25,588 nt of DNA from Candidatus Aenigmatarchaeota archaeon (GCA_018304565.1 JAGVVX010000021.1:1-25588); one strand, 5' to 3'; shown: positions 1 through 8,087, counted from the stretch's first letter. The notes: generated from the sequence alone by a model not told the origin. Translations and numbers: made by a program.

Positions 1-883
1 CCACATACCATATTGACAGGAACCTTGCAAGCAAAAGACCTGAAACCGCAATAGGCCCGCTAACTCCCTGTAAACCTAGAATAAAGAGCAAGGAAACTTC
101 CATAGAGCCTATTCCTCCCGGAAGGAAGCTTATTATACCAACAAGCGTTGCCAACGCTATAAACCCTGCAAAAAGTAACGGATGAAAAGTAATCCCAACA
201 GACTTGAAAGCAGAATAAAAGACAAAACCGTCCAGAAGCCAAGCAACAAGAGTCAGGATAAAAGAAACAAGTATCTTCCGGGTTCCTATTTGTTGTTTAT
301 AGAAAGTATCTAAGAAATTATCATTAATTCTGTTTACGAAAGGGAATTTTCTGAACAAATACAAAGTTTTGACAGCAAGTACTTTAGTTCTGAGTACCAA
401 AACTAAAAAGAACACTAAAAACAGAAACACGCCAACACTTAAGACACTTAAAAAGAAAAAACTTCCTGAAATACTTAGAAATTGCAGGGCTGAGAATGCA
501 AATACAAGTAAAACAACAACGTCCAGTATCCTTTCCCAAACGATAGATCTAAGACTTTCGGATACATTTTTTCCTGTTTTCAATTTGAGTAAGATAGCCT
601 TTACTGGTTCAGCAACCTTGCCGGGAGAAAAATTGCTTACAGTAACACCCAGAAGCTGCACAGGCACGACATCGATAAACTTTGTACCAGGCAATAAAAC
701 CTTCCATTTAGCACATCGTACCAATATAGCAGCATTTGACAGAACAAATGCTGCAAAGATCATACTTGTGTCGCCAGTTTTAATGACAGAAATAAGCTTT
801 ACAGGATCAGCAATATATACGATGGCAATCAGTATGATGGCGCTCAAAGCGAATAAAAAAACCTTCAGCATATTTTTAAACAT
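1..883 (-). CDS. Lysylphosphatidylglycerol-synthase-TM / flippase-like (UPF0104) membrane protein, C-terminus cut by window edge
   Basis: An open frame of about 294 codons runs leftward from an ATG at 883 and leaves the window without a stop, so only the extreme C-terminus is missing (family members are usually about 300-340 residues). It is mostly hydrophobic, with roughly seven membrane segments. Two family signatures are visible: NFSPGKVAEPVKA near residues 84-96, followed by an RSIVWERILD element near 112-121, and FLPGGIGSMEVSLL near 259-272. Both are typical of the flippase-like family that includes the membrane part of MprF. Archaeal members commonly sit in glycan or polar-lipid clusters; their substrate is generally unknown. 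An in-frame ATG at 895 is possible, but a TATA-like box at 904-911 lies 25 bases before 883, which favours the shorter form. It is transcribed away from the oligosaccharyltransferase operon. Family assignment is firm; the function in lipid or glycan-lipid handling is inferred. Confidence 0.85.
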   Translation of the reverse strand, partial: MFKNMLKVFLFALSAIILIAIVYIADPVKLISVIKTGDTSMIFAAFVLSNAAILVRCAKWKVLLPGTKFIDVVPVQLLGVTVSNFSPGKVAEPVKAILLKLKTGKNVSESLRSIVWERILDVVVLLVFAFSALQFLSISGSFFFLSVLSVGVFLFLVFFLVLVLRTKVLAVKTLYLFRKFPFVNRINDNFLDTFYKQQIGTRKILVSFILTLVAWLLDGFVFYSAFKSVGITFHPLLFAGFIALATLVGIISFLPGGIGSMEVSLLFILGLQGVSGPIAVSGLLLARFLSIWYV

Positions 884-903
884 GAAATAAATCATATTCA
901 AGC

Positions 904-911
904 CTTTAAAA
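904..911 (-). promoter_or_regulatory. TATA-like box for the flippase-like gene
   Basis: On the minus strand this reads CTTTAAAAG-like A/T sequence (TTTTAAAG). Its centre lies about 25 bases before the ATG at 883, matching the spacing seen at several other operon heads in this window. It implies a leaderless or nearly leaderless transcript. Confidence 0.45.
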
Positions 912-975
912 GTTTTGAAGCAGGCAAACCGTCCATTTTTATTCTTTTAGACCAAAGCAACTAAAGGCAGTTCAA

Positions 976-2139
976 ATGAGAACAAACGCAATTAAAAACT
1001 ATTGGCCCGTAATAGCAATATTTTTAATTATCCTACTGGGCGTATCCGTCAGGGTTATGGACTACAAATGGTCCTATCTCAGAAACATAGACTCCTACAA
1101 TTTTTACAGCGAAATGGAGAATATCGTTCAGAACAACGGGAAACTCTCGACAACGGATGAGCTAAAGCTGGCGCCGTACGGCTCCGGCAGAGGCGGGAAC
1201 ATCTTTGTATACCTGGGATCTTATTCTTACATGTTTTTCAGAATTTTTGCACCCGCAGTCCAGCTCTGGCAATTTTTGATATGGTTTCCGGCTGTCTTGG
1301 CTTCGTTGATGGCCATACCGATGTATTTTATAGGAAGAATACTTTACGACAGGAAAGCCGGAGTGCTTGCGGCCTTCTTCATCATTTTTGATATACCGGT
1401 TATTACAAGAACCCTAGGAGGAGACCCTGATAACGACGCAATAGTACTTTTAATGCCCTTGATCTTGCTTACGGCATTTCTGATCACCTACAAGCATATA
1501 CAATCGCATGGTTTCAACAAGAAAGCCGGCATTTACTCGGCAATCACTGGAACATTTTTTGCCGCCTGGATATTCAGCTGGGGCGGCTTCTGGTACATGG
1601 CATGGCTGATGGTCGGCTTTATTGCCCTGGTTGCAATAACAAAACTGATTTCTTACAGGAATGTCAAAAAAACTTTCCATGAAATGAGAAAATACTTCAT
1701 AAGCTTATTAGCAATTTTTTCTGTCGCGTTCCTCATAGTTATACCGCAGTTTGGCCCGGTAATAATATCAGCCACCATAACAGGACCATTTCAATTCGGC
1801 GACATCAAAGCCGAAACCGGCGAGTTCCCGAACGTTTATATATCTGTTGCAGAACTGCAAGCACCGTCAGGCCCACAGGAAATTATACAGAGAACAGGAC
1901 TGTCATTCTTTGTCATGATACTGTCCCTCGGGTATTTGTTCTATTCTTTTGCAAAAAAAAGACACCATTCGGATACAATAATTCTTCTTGCAATATGGTT
2001 CGTGGGACCATTTATAGCAACAATCGTTGCAGTAAGGTTTTCCATACTGTTTTCGGCACCTATAGCCGTAGGATCTGCAATTTTGTTTTCAAAAATAGCA
2101 CGCCTGATAACAGGCGAAGATGCCAAATTCGAGGATTGA
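976..2139 (+). CDS. aglB: STT3/AglB oligosaccharyltransferase, N-terminal membrane half (split gene)
   Basis: This 387-residue, highly hydrophobic protein matches the transmembrane part of STT3/AglB, the enzyme that moves a lipid-linked glycan onto Asn in Asn-X-Ser/Thr sequons at the outer membrane face. Visible motifs in order are an acidic first-loop site around D39 (RNIDSYNFY), the second acidic site GGDPDNDA at 148-155, an SVAEL element at 290-294 corresponding to the catalytic-loop SVSE/TIXE motif, and VRFSILFSAP at 353-362, corresponding to the conserved arginine-bearing segment. It ends just after that helix, so the C-terminal catalytic domain with the WWDYG motif is absent. That domain is encoded separately at 2788-3708, with a methyltransferase gene between. 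A weak AAAGG lies at 963-967. The methyltransferase begins four bases after this stop, so the genes are probably co-transcribed. Family assignment is strong; that the two halves form one enzyme is inferred. Confidence 0.9.
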   Translation: MRTNAIKNYWPVIAIFLIILLGVSVRVMDYKWSYLRNIDSYNFYSEMENIVQNNGKLSTTDELKLAPYGSGRGGNIFVYLGSYSYMFFRIFAPAVQLWQFLIWFPAVLASLMAIPMYFIGRILYDRKAGVLAAFFIIFDIPVITRTLGGDPDNDAIVLLMPLILLTAFLITYKHIQSHGFNKKAGIYSAITGTFFAAWIFSWGGFWYMAWLMVGFIALVAITKLISYRNVKKTFHEMRKYFISLLAIFSVAFLIVIPQFGPVIISATITGPFQFGDIKAETGEFPNVYISVAELQAPSGPQEIIQRTGLSFFVMILSLGYLFYSFAKKRHHSDTIILLAIWFVGPFIATIVAVRFSILFSAPIAVGSAILFSKIARLITGEDAKFED

Positions 2140-2143
2140 TTTT

Positions 2144-2782
2144 ATGATAAAAAGACTCCGATATTCCGAAAAACAAGCAAAAAAATGGTACGATAAAGTA
2201 TATCTTCACGGAGGCTACAAATCGGCCGACCCCAGATATGACGACAAAATGCTAGATCAACTTGGGGTACCTACCAACATGAACTTGAACCTTCTAGATA
2301 TAGCTTGCGGAAACGGATTCCTTCTTCATGCAGCAGAAAAGAGAACCAAAACGTTTGGTATGGATATAAGCGAAAACGCAGTAAAAAATGCAAAATTAAG
2401 GGCGAAAAGGACCTTATTTTCTTGCGGATCTGCCGAAAAATTACCGTTTCCTGACGAATTTTTTGATTTTGTTACGTGCTTGGGCAGCATGGAGCATTTC
2501 ATTAACGTAGATACGGCTTTAACGGAAATAAAACGCGTACTAGTTAATGGTGGCAAAGCCAACCTCCACGTGCCGAATTCGCTTTACCTTGTTCATAAGC
2601 TTCTCAGGGTTGATACACAAGGACAGCCCAATGAAAGACTTGCAACAGAAGCAGAATGGAGAGAAATAATAGAAAAACACCTGACTATTGAAAAAGTTCA
2701 CAAATACAATACCAGGCCGTATCTTGCTTGGATACCAAAGAAATATTGCTGCCATTTTACATTCATTTGCAGAAAGGAGTAA
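2144..2782 (+). CDS. Class I SAM-dependent methyltransferase, lying between the two STT3 halves
   Basis: A 212-residue Rossmann-type methyltransferase. Motif I is LLDIACGNGF at about 50-59, followed by the acidic strand-2 end GMDIS and by SAEKLPFPDEFFDFV (motifs II and III); the fold resembles UbiE/Methyltransf_11 proteins. No membrane segment is seen, so it is probably cytosolic. Such enzymes in glycan loci often methylate a sugar hydroxyl or carboxyl, but no residue here identifies the acceptor. I chose the ATG at 2144, four bases after the STT3-N stop; an in-frame ATG at 2120 would overlap the upstream gene and add eight residues lacking family character. The stop at 2780-2782 overlaps the ribosome-binding site of the STT3 C-terminal half, which suggests coupled translation. 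Its position inside what is normally one gene is very unusual. Confidence 0.88.
   Translation: MIKRLRYSEKQAKKWYDKVYLHGGYKSADPRYDDKMLDQLGVPTNMNLNLLDIACGNGFLLHAAEKRTKTFGMDISENAVKNAKLRAKRTLFSCGSAEKLPFPDEFFDFVTCLGSMEHFINVDTALTEIKRVLVNGGKANLHVPNSLYLVHKLLRVDTQGQPNERLATEAEWREIIEKHLTIEKVHKYNTRPYLAWIPKKYCCHFTFICRKE
2773..2780 (+). promoter_or_regulatory. Shine-Dalgarno site fixing the start of the STT3 C-terminal half
   Basis: AAAGGAGT lies seven bases before the ATG at 2788, inside the last codons of the methyltransferase. It argues that 2788, not an earlier in-frame ATG at 2728, is the true start and that the C-terminal STT3 half is translated as its own protein. Confidence 0.65.
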
Positions 2783-2787
2783 TTAAC

Positions 2788-3708
2788 ATGAAAGTTGAAA
2801 AAAGAAAAATAGCCCTTGTTGCTTTTCTAGCAGTCATAATTTTATATTCAAATGCACTTTACTATAGACCGGCATCTGATATTGCAAAATACTCTGGCAC
2901 AGTATTGACAGATAATTGGTGGACGGGGCTTAACTGGATAAGAAACAATACAGTCGAATGCTCTGTGGTGGCTACATATTGGGACCCTGGACATTTCATA
3001 ACAGGAATTGCAAAAAGATCGGTGGTGTTTGACGGCGCCACACAGGGCGCAACCATAACTATCGAGGCTGATGGCAAGAATATAACTAGATCAAGAATCC
3101 AAGACATAGCTACGACGCTTTTTACAGACAACGAGACGCAGGCAGTTGAACTGCTAAAGGCTTATCGCAAGCCCAATTGCAACGAATTTTATTACATTGC
3201 CTCCTCAGACCTGCTAGGCAAAAGCCAGTGGTGGACATATTTCGCTACATGGGACCCTACGGGCGGCAAGGATTGCCCATTCATAAGCTCTGACAAAGGC
3301 TACTGCTATGTATATTCAACGCTAAGCCTATCTAGAGCAACCCCACTGCCTTCACAGAACGCCATTGTTTACACATACGCAATGAACCAGCGAAACGCCT
3401 TTGTTGTCTACGAGGTTAATGGCACACTGATACCGTATTTCCAGCAAGACAACCAGCTTGCAACAGTAGAAAGCATTTTTTATTTCACCAAGGAAGGTGC
3501 AGGTCAGATAAGAACAGCACCAGACTCCGAACTGAAAGGCCTCATTTGGATGGATCCAAGCAAACAGGTAATGGTTTTCATCCCGCCAGAGCTCGCTAAT
3601 TCATTGTTCACGCGAATGTTCCTCTTCAATGGAGCAGGACTGGAGAAATTCGATTTTGTAAACTCGTGGGGCGGCGAAGTCAAGCTATTTAAGGTAAATT
3701 TCGAATGA
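2788..3708 (+). CDS. aglB: STT3/AglB oligosaccharyltransferase, C-terminal catalytic half (split gene)
   Basis: This 306-residue protein has one membrane helix at about 7-26, then WWTGLNWIRNNT at 44-55 and TYWDPGHF at 63-70. In STT3/AglB proteins the phrase W...L.WLRNNTP followed by the WWDYG motif opens the soluble C-terminal domain that recognises the acceptor sequon. Here the motif is YWDPG, a variant in its first and fourth positions that keeps W65, D66 and G68. The following KRSVVFDGATQ also matches the family. The first half of the family is missing here and present at 976-2139; together the two proteins have 693 residues, a normal AglB length. The break falls in the loop before the last membrane helix. 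It has its own Shine-Dalgarno site at 2773-2780. I infer that it associates with the upstream membrane half. Confidence 0.87.
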   Translation: MKVEKRKIALVAFLAVIILYSNALYYRPASDIAKYSGTVLTDNWWTGLNWIRNNTVECSVVATYWDPGHFITGIAKRSVVFDGATQGATITIEADGKNITRSRIQDIATTLFTDNETQAVELLKAYRKPNCNEFYYIASSDLLGKSQWWTYFATWDPTGGKDCPFISSDKGYCYVYSTLSLSRATPLPSQNAIVYTYAMNQRNAFVVYEVNGTLIPYFQQDNQLATVESIFYFTKEGAGQIRTAPDSELKGLIWMDPSKQVMVFIPPELANSLFTRMFLFNGAGLEKFDFVNSWGGEVKLFKVNFE

Positions 3709-3748
3709 TTTCTTTTCTTAGCCTAATCTAGATGGCGGTATATCGTGT

Positions 3749-4855
3749 ATGAAAATATGCATGCTTAGCGAACTATTCTACCCCTATCTGCTCGGTGGAG
3801 CGGAAAGGCGCTATTACGAAATAGCAAAAAGGCTGTCAAAAAAACATGATATTACTGTTTACGCAATGAGACTTGCAGGCCAAAAAGACACAGAGAATAA
3901 AGACGGTATACAAATAATAAGAACCGGTCTTAAGCACCCAATGAACAAACGGTCAATTCTGCCATTGCTCAGCTTTCCGACAGCTTTACTCAGGTCCATA
4001 ACAAAAGATTTCGACATTATAGACGCAAACCAAGGGGTCGCATCTTTTGTAGGAGCTTTGAAACCGCTTTCTTCAACGCCTGTTGTAGCAACATTTCATG
4101 ACATATACTGGAACCAATGGGGAAAATATTTCAATTTTCCATTCTCTTCTGTAGGCAAACTTATGGAATTCGGGTTCTCAAAAATAAAGTTCGACAGAAT
4201 AGTAACCAACTCGCCAGAAACAAAGAAAAAACTGGAAAGGCTGTCTTTTGCTTCGCCTATAGAAGTCATAGTAAGCGGTATTGATACGGATTCTATAAAA
4301 AAAGTAAAAAGTACAAAAAGCGAATACACTATTGTTTATGTCGGAAGGCTTGTGAAATACAAAAATGTGGACATGCTCCTCAGGGCAGCCGCTAGACTTA
4401 AACCCGACTTCCCAAAAACAAAAATCAGAATAATAGGCTCTGGACCCGAAGAGGCCAACCTCAAGTCCTTGTCGAAAAGCCTTGATATAGGCGCAGAATT
4501 CCTGGGATATGTCAGTGAAGAAGAAAAAATATCTATTGTGAAATCTTCTACTATTTATGTAAATCCCTCTTCTGTAGAAGGCCTTGGTTTGGGGCTTATA
4601 GAGGCAATGGCTTGTAAAACAGCAATAGTTGCCAGGAACTTAGACTGTTATTTTTTCTGCAATAGTGGTAATTCAATGCTTTATACCAATGAAAACGGAC
4701 TTTATTTGGCGCTACAGAAGCTGCTTGAAAACCCGGATCATCGTAATAAATTAGCCAGGAACGCCCATAGAACGGCGGCGGCGTATTCTTGGGACACCAC
4801 AGCAAAAAAAGTCGAACAAGTTTACAAGGAAGTATCAAGGCGCGGTGGCGAGTGA
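3749..4855 (+). CDS. Glycosyltransferase family 4 (GT-B fold)
   Basis: A 368-residue retaining GT-B glycosyltransferase, probably acting at the cytoplasmic membrane face on a lipid-linked glycan. The N-terminal acceptor domain starts with MKICMLSELFYPYLLGGAE, whose GGAE is typical of GT4. The C-terminal donor domain has VYVGRLVKYKNVDMLLRA from about 197 and the EX7E motif at E277 and E285 (VEGLGLGLIEAM), which binds the donor nucleotide sugar. Length is normal. The donor and acceptor sugars cannot be read from the sequence. It lies 40 bases after the STT3 C-terminal half and ends one base before the ATG of the flippase gene, so it probably belongs to the same transcript. The gap upstream has a T-rich run at 3709-3719 that could weakly terminate transcription. 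Confidence 0.9.
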   Translation: MKICMLSELFYPYLLGGAERRYYEIAKRLSKKHDITVYAMRLAGQKDTENKDGIQIIRTGLKHPMNKRSILPLLSFPTALLRSITKDFDIIDANQGVASFVGALKPLSSTPVVATFHDIYWNQWGKYFNFPFSSVGKLMEFGFSKIKFDRIVTNSPETKKKLERLSFASPIEVIVSGIDTDSIKKVKSTKSEYTIVYVGRLVKYKNVDMLLRAAARLKPDFPKTKIRIIGSGPEEANLKSLSKSLDIGAEFLGYVSEEEKISIVKSSTIYVNPSSVEGLGLGLIEAMACKTAIVARNLDCYFFCNSGNSMLYTNENGLYLALQKLLENPDHRNKLARNAHRTAAAYSWDTTAKKVEQVYKEVSRRGGE

Positions 4856-4856
4856 A

Positions 4857-6374
4857 ATGAAGAACTACGCAGAATTGATTGTTAAAGGCAGCCTTTTCGT
4901 TTTCCTAATGTACGCCATAGGAACCGCATCCGGCTACATACTAAGGATCTACTTAGCGAAAAATTTGTCGCTGGAGGATTTCGGTTTATTTTACGCTCTT
5001 TTGGCATTTTCAGGCATATTCATACTATTCAGAGATCTTGGCCTGTCTTCGGCGATGGTCAAATACATAGCAGAGTCCAATGCAAAAAATCTGCATAAAG
5101 ATTCAAAAACGTATTTCTTGACAGGTTTAGGCATCCAACTTATCATCGGTACAGTTATAATGGCCCCTATAATTTTATTTTCAAACCAAATAGCAGTTGC
5201 TTATTTCAAGACACCTGCTGCTTCTCTCCCATTAATTATTGTAGCTGCCACGTACATCATCAGCATTTTCTTTTCAATACAATACCTTTTCCAAGGACTG
5301 GGAAAAATAAAACACTATTCTCTCATAGAACCGATGCGAAACGTTCTAACACTGTTTTTTGCATTGGCGTTAGTATCACTGGGCGTTCTTGGCGTGGCTT
5401 TGAGCTACTTATTCGCGGCGGTCCTTAGTTTAGCAATAGCATATCTAGCACTAATCAAAATCTTCCCACTCTTTACTCTAAAAGCACAAATCTCATTTGA
5501 TAAAACAAAAAAACTACTTATTTTCTCTCTGCCAGTATTCTTGGCGGCCACGGCAGGTACAATTCTTGGCTACACAGACACAATTTTGATTACATACTTT
5601 CGGTCGCTGACCGAAGTCGGACTTTATAATGCTGCAATGCCGACCTCGCAGCTTCTATGGATAGTCGCCAGCCCAATTACTATAGTCCTTTTACCAGTGT
5701 CGGCTGAACTATGGGCAAAAAAGGAAAGACAGCTGCTTTCAAAGATAGTCCAGACTTCGTTGAAGCTCTCTTTTTTAGCCATCATCCCATTAATAATAGT
5801 ATTTGTTTCATTCCCGGAAATATTTTTGCGCCTCTTTTTTGGTGAAGCTTACGTTGCAGCATCCACTGCTATGCAGATACTCGCTATAAACGCAGCCTTT
5901 TTTACACTCTTCGCAATTTCATCAACCGTCCTTCTAGGCATCGGCAAAACAAAAATTAACGTGATTGTATACTCTTCTGCTGCACTTCTCAACCTCGCCG
6001 GAAACATACTCCTTGTACCTTCATTTGGCATTGCAGGAGCGGCTTTTTCAACAACAGCCTCTTATTTAGCAGGTTCTGTACTGTCTCTTTACTATCTGGA
6101 GAAAAACCTTCTTGTTAGAATGCCTCTTGATAGCATCTTTAAAGCCGTGTTTTGCGGTCTTGGGGCACTCTTAATTGTATTCGCCTTAAAGCAAGTTCTA
6201 AATATCGGGCCATGGATAGAGCTGTTGTTTTCTGCAGTCATCGGATCTTTATTTTACGCCTTTTTTATATTCTTTTTCAGGGCAGTGGGAAAAGAAGACG
6301 TAAAAATGCTTGAGAGGATCAAAGTTAGAGTCCCTAAGGGCCTGTCATACATCCTCAACAAGCTTGCAAAATAA
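4857..6374 (+). CDS. Wzx/MATE-type oligosaccharide-lipid flippase
   Basis: A 505-residue integral membrane protein with about 14 predicted hydrophobic segments. It resembles polysaccharide transporter (PST/MurJ-MATE superfamily) flippases: a GTASGYILRIYLAKNLSLEDFG-type start, DLGLSSAMVKYIAE near residues 58-71, and an internal TDTILITYF segment. Proteins of this family move undecaprenol- or dolichol-linked glycans across the membrane. The location directly after STT3 and a GT4, before nucleotide-sugar genes, fits export of the N-glycan precursor. The ATG at 4857 follows the upstream stop by one base; an in-frame GTG at 4845 would overlap and adds four residues. Family assignment is solid. Substrate is inferred from context. 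Confidence 0.9.
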   Translation: MKNYAELIVKGSLFVFLMYAIGTASGYILRIYLAKNLSLEDFGLFYALLAFSGIFILFRDLGLSSAMVKYIAESNAKNLHKDSKTYFLTGLGIQLIIGTVIMAPIILFSNQIAVAYFKTPAASLPLIIVAATYIISIFFSIQYLFQGLGKIKHYSLIEPMRNVLTLFFALALVSLGVLGVALSYLFAAVLSLAIAYLALIKIFPLFTLKAQISFDKTKKLLIFSLPVFLAATAGTILGYTDTILITYFRSLTEVGLYNAAMPTSQLLWIVASPITIVLLPVSAELWAKKERQLLSKIVQTSLKLSFLAIIPLIIVFVSFPEIFLRLFFGEAYVAASTAMQILAINAAFFTLFAISSTVLLGIGKTKINVIVYSSAALLNLAGNILLVPSFGIAGAAFSTTASYLAGSVLSLYYLEKNLLVRMPLDSIFKAVFCGLGALLIVFALKQVLNIGPWIELLFSAVIGSLFYAFFIFFFRAVGKEDVKMLERIKVRVPKGLSYILNKLAK

Positions 6375-6410
6375 ACCAACATTCTCAGAAAGCGCAGCTT
6401 GTTGGATTAT

Positions 6411-6429
6411 CGAAATCCAAATGATTTCG
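6411..6429 (+). other. Small hairpin in the gap after the flippase gene
   Basis: The 124-base gap 6375-6498 holds a perfect 7-base-pair hairpin (arms CGAAATC and GATTTCG, 5-base loop), preceded by a CCAACA/TGTTGG pair at about 6376-6405 and followed by a GAAGC/GCTTC pair at 6440-6452. No T-tract follows, so a standard archaeal terminator is not clear. The function is unknown. Confidence 0.3.
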
Positions 6430-6467
6430 GAATCTCAGAGAAGCTTCGCTTCCACCAAGATACATTG

Positions 6468-6477
6468 ATATTTAAAC
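6468..6477 (+). promoter_or_regulatory. TATA box for the Gmd/Rmd-like SDR gene
   Basis: ATATTTAAAC is centred about 26 bases before the GTG at 6499, with no ribosome-binding site between. This is the geometry of a leaderless archaeal transcript and supports the GTG rather than the ATG at 6508. Confidence 0.55.
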
Positions 6478-6498
6478 ATACCAACTTCTAACTTTATC

Positions 6499-7449
6499 GT
6501 GAAATATATGCGCGCGTTTATAACAGGTTTGGGTGGATTTATCGGCTCCCATCTTGCAAACTTGCTCCTTGAAAAAGGCATTGAGGTCTACGGAACTGTA
6601 CATGTAAACGGCACACAAAAACTCGGCCACATCATTAACAAAATAAAGACCTTTGATTGCGATGTTGGGGACAAAAAAGAACTTGAAAGAGTTATACTTT
6701 CTATAGAGCCAGACTTCATTTACCACCTTGCAGCGCAAAGTCTTGTTATTCCTTCATGGAATGACCCGGAAAAGACATTTAGATCGAATATTTACGGTAC
6801 ATTTAACGTTTTGGAAGCCGCAAGGCAACTAAAAAATGAGCCAAAGATCTTTGTGGCATGCTCCTCTGCTGAATACGGGCTTAACCTTCCGGAAGAAATC
6901 CCCATACACGAGAAGAAAGAATTCAGGCCATCATCTCCATACGCTGTCAGCAAAGTAGCTACTGATATGATGTCGTTCTTATACTGGCAAACTTACAAGA
7001 TGAAGATTATCAGAGGAAGACTCTTCAACATAACCGGCCCGAGGAAAAAACACGATGCGTGTTCAGATTTCGCAAAAATGGTAGTTGAAGCAGAACTCGG
7101 CAAAAGAGACAAAATAGAGGTCGGCAACCTAGAGGGGATAAGGGATATAACAGACGTTAGGGACTGCGTAAAGGCCTTATGGCTTCTCACAGAAAAGGCA
7201 AAATACGGGGACGCTTACAACATATGTTCAGGAAAAGCATACAAAATAAAAGAAATATTAGACACCCTTATCTCACTGTCAAACAAGAGCATCAAAGTTG
7301 TCCAGAATAAAGAGAAACTCAGGCCCCTTGACGATCCGATATTCGTAGGGGATAACTCCAAGATAAAACAGATGGGATGGGAGCCTAAAATACCGATTGA
7401 AAAGACGCTTTCTGACATACTGGACTACTGGAGAAGCCAGCTGAAGTAA
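6499..7449 (+). CDS. NAD(P)-dependent SDR of the GDP-mannose 4,6-dehydratase / 4-reductase (Gmd/Rmd) type
   Basis: A 316-residue extended SDR. The dinucleotide-binding GLGGFIG is at 10-16, CSSAEYG at 121-127 and the catalytic YAVSK at 148-152. Several stretches are diagnostic of the Gmd/Rmd branch: HLAAQSLVIPSW near 76-87, RGRLFNITGPR, VGNLEGIRDITDVRD and a C-terminal TLSDILDYWR. Those enzymes convert GDP-mannose to GDP-4-keto-6-deoxymannose, or reduce it to GDP-rhamnose. Related enzymes also act on GDP-heptose, which matters because a GDP-heptose pathway is encoded at 19178-22069. A TATA box sits 26 bases before the GTG at 6499, indicating a leaderless start; ATG 6508 is the alternative. Subfamily confidence is good; the exact substrate is not determined. 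Confidence 0.85.
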   Translation: MKYMRAFITGLGGFIGSHLANLLLEKGIEVYGTVHVNGTQKLGHIINKIKTFDCDVGDKKELERVILSIEPDFIYHLAAQSLVIPSWNDPEKTFRSNIYGTFNVLEAARQLKNEPKIFVACSSAEYGLNLPEEIPIHEKKEFRPSSPYAVSKVATDMMSFLYWQTYKMKIIRGRLFNITGPRKKHDACSDFAKMVVEAELGKRDKIEVGNLEGIRDITDVRDCVKALWLLTEKAKYGDAYNICSGKAYKIKEILDTLISLSNKSIKVVQNKEKLRPLDDPIFVGDNSKIKQMGWEPKIPIEKTLSDILDYWRSQLK

Positions 7450-7451
7450 TA

Positions 7452-7459
7452 ATAAAAAG
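7452..7459 (+). promoter_or_regulatory. TATA-like box before the rmlA remnant
   Basis: ATAAAAAG is centred about 25 bases before the ATG at 7480, in the 30-base gap after the SDR stop. No ribosome-binding site is visible, again consistent with a leaderless start. Confidence 0.4.
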
Positions 7460-7479
7460 CTTTCCCTTATACCCTTCCT

Positions 7480-8081
7480 ATGAAAGGCGTCATATTAGCC
7501 GGCGGAAAGGCCACCAGGCTTTACCCGCTGACAGAGGTCACAAACAAGCACCTGTTGCCTGTTTTTGACAAGCCCATGATATTCTATCCAATAGAAACAT
7601 TGAAATCAGCGGGCATAAAAGATATACTGGAGATTTTGTTGGAAATGACAAATTCATCGCCATAAATGGGGACAACATTCTAACGCATTCGATACAGCGA
7701 TTTGTTGAAGAGTTTGAAAGAGGAAACGAAGAAGCCAGGATTTTGCTTTACAATGGAACAATCGAGCAAGCCAAAAAATCAGGGGTTGCAGTACTCGAAG
7801 GCGACAAAGTTATTAAATTAATAGAAAAACCCGAGAACCCGCCGAGTACAATGATATCTATAGGCGTGAACATGTACAACCCTTCAGCTTTCCAATTTAT
7901 CAAAAATTTGACACCATCAAAAAGAAATGAGACCGAAATTACAGAGCTTAATGGCTACTTCCTGAAAAAAGGCACGCTAAGAGCAAGCGTAATCGAAGGC
8001 AACTGGCTTGATGCCGGCACCAAACAAGAACTGTTAGAAGCGAACATAAAAATGTTCGAATTGAAAAACGGCCAATTATAA
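7480..8081 (+). pseudogene. rmlA: Glucose-1-phosphate thymidylyltransferase (RmlA) remnant with internal deletion and frameshift
   Basis: The first frame (7480-7665) begins as a standard RmlA: MKGVILAGGKATRLYPLTEV, then KHLLPVFDKPMIFYP and GIKDIL, after which it reads into a foreign frame and stops. From about 7629 another frame continues the same protein: GDFVGNDKFIAINGDNI, then IKLIEKPENPPS, and a C-terminus with WLDAGTKQELLEAN, ending at 8081. Comparison with the family shows that about 45-50 residues between GIKDIL and the DFVGD segment are gone, including the stretch that normally carries the Q..P.GLAQA sugar-phosphate and base-binding region. The loss is not a multiple of three. Intact protein is therefore unlikely, although the gene keeps a promoter-like box. 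An assembly collapse is the other explanation. The loss would leave RmlB at 8865 without a local dTDP-glucose source. Confidence 0.8.
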
Positions 8082-8087
8082 TTGCTT

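Noticed and set aside
369..890. A 173-codon plus-strand open frame near the left edge
   Set aside because: It is the antisense shadow of the flippase-like gene at 1-883, whose minus frame carries clear family motifs and membrane segments; the plus frame is rich in T, K and S with no recognisable features.
976..3708. STT3 split explained by a simple frameshift or sequencing error
   Set aside because: A complete methyltransferase gene lies between the halves and the second half has its own Shine-Dalgarno site and ATG; a base error cannot produce this.
4845..6374. GTG at 4845 as the flippase start
   Set aside because: It adds only four residues and overlaps the upstream gene; the ATG at 4857 follows the upstream stop by one base. 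The choice does not affect the call.
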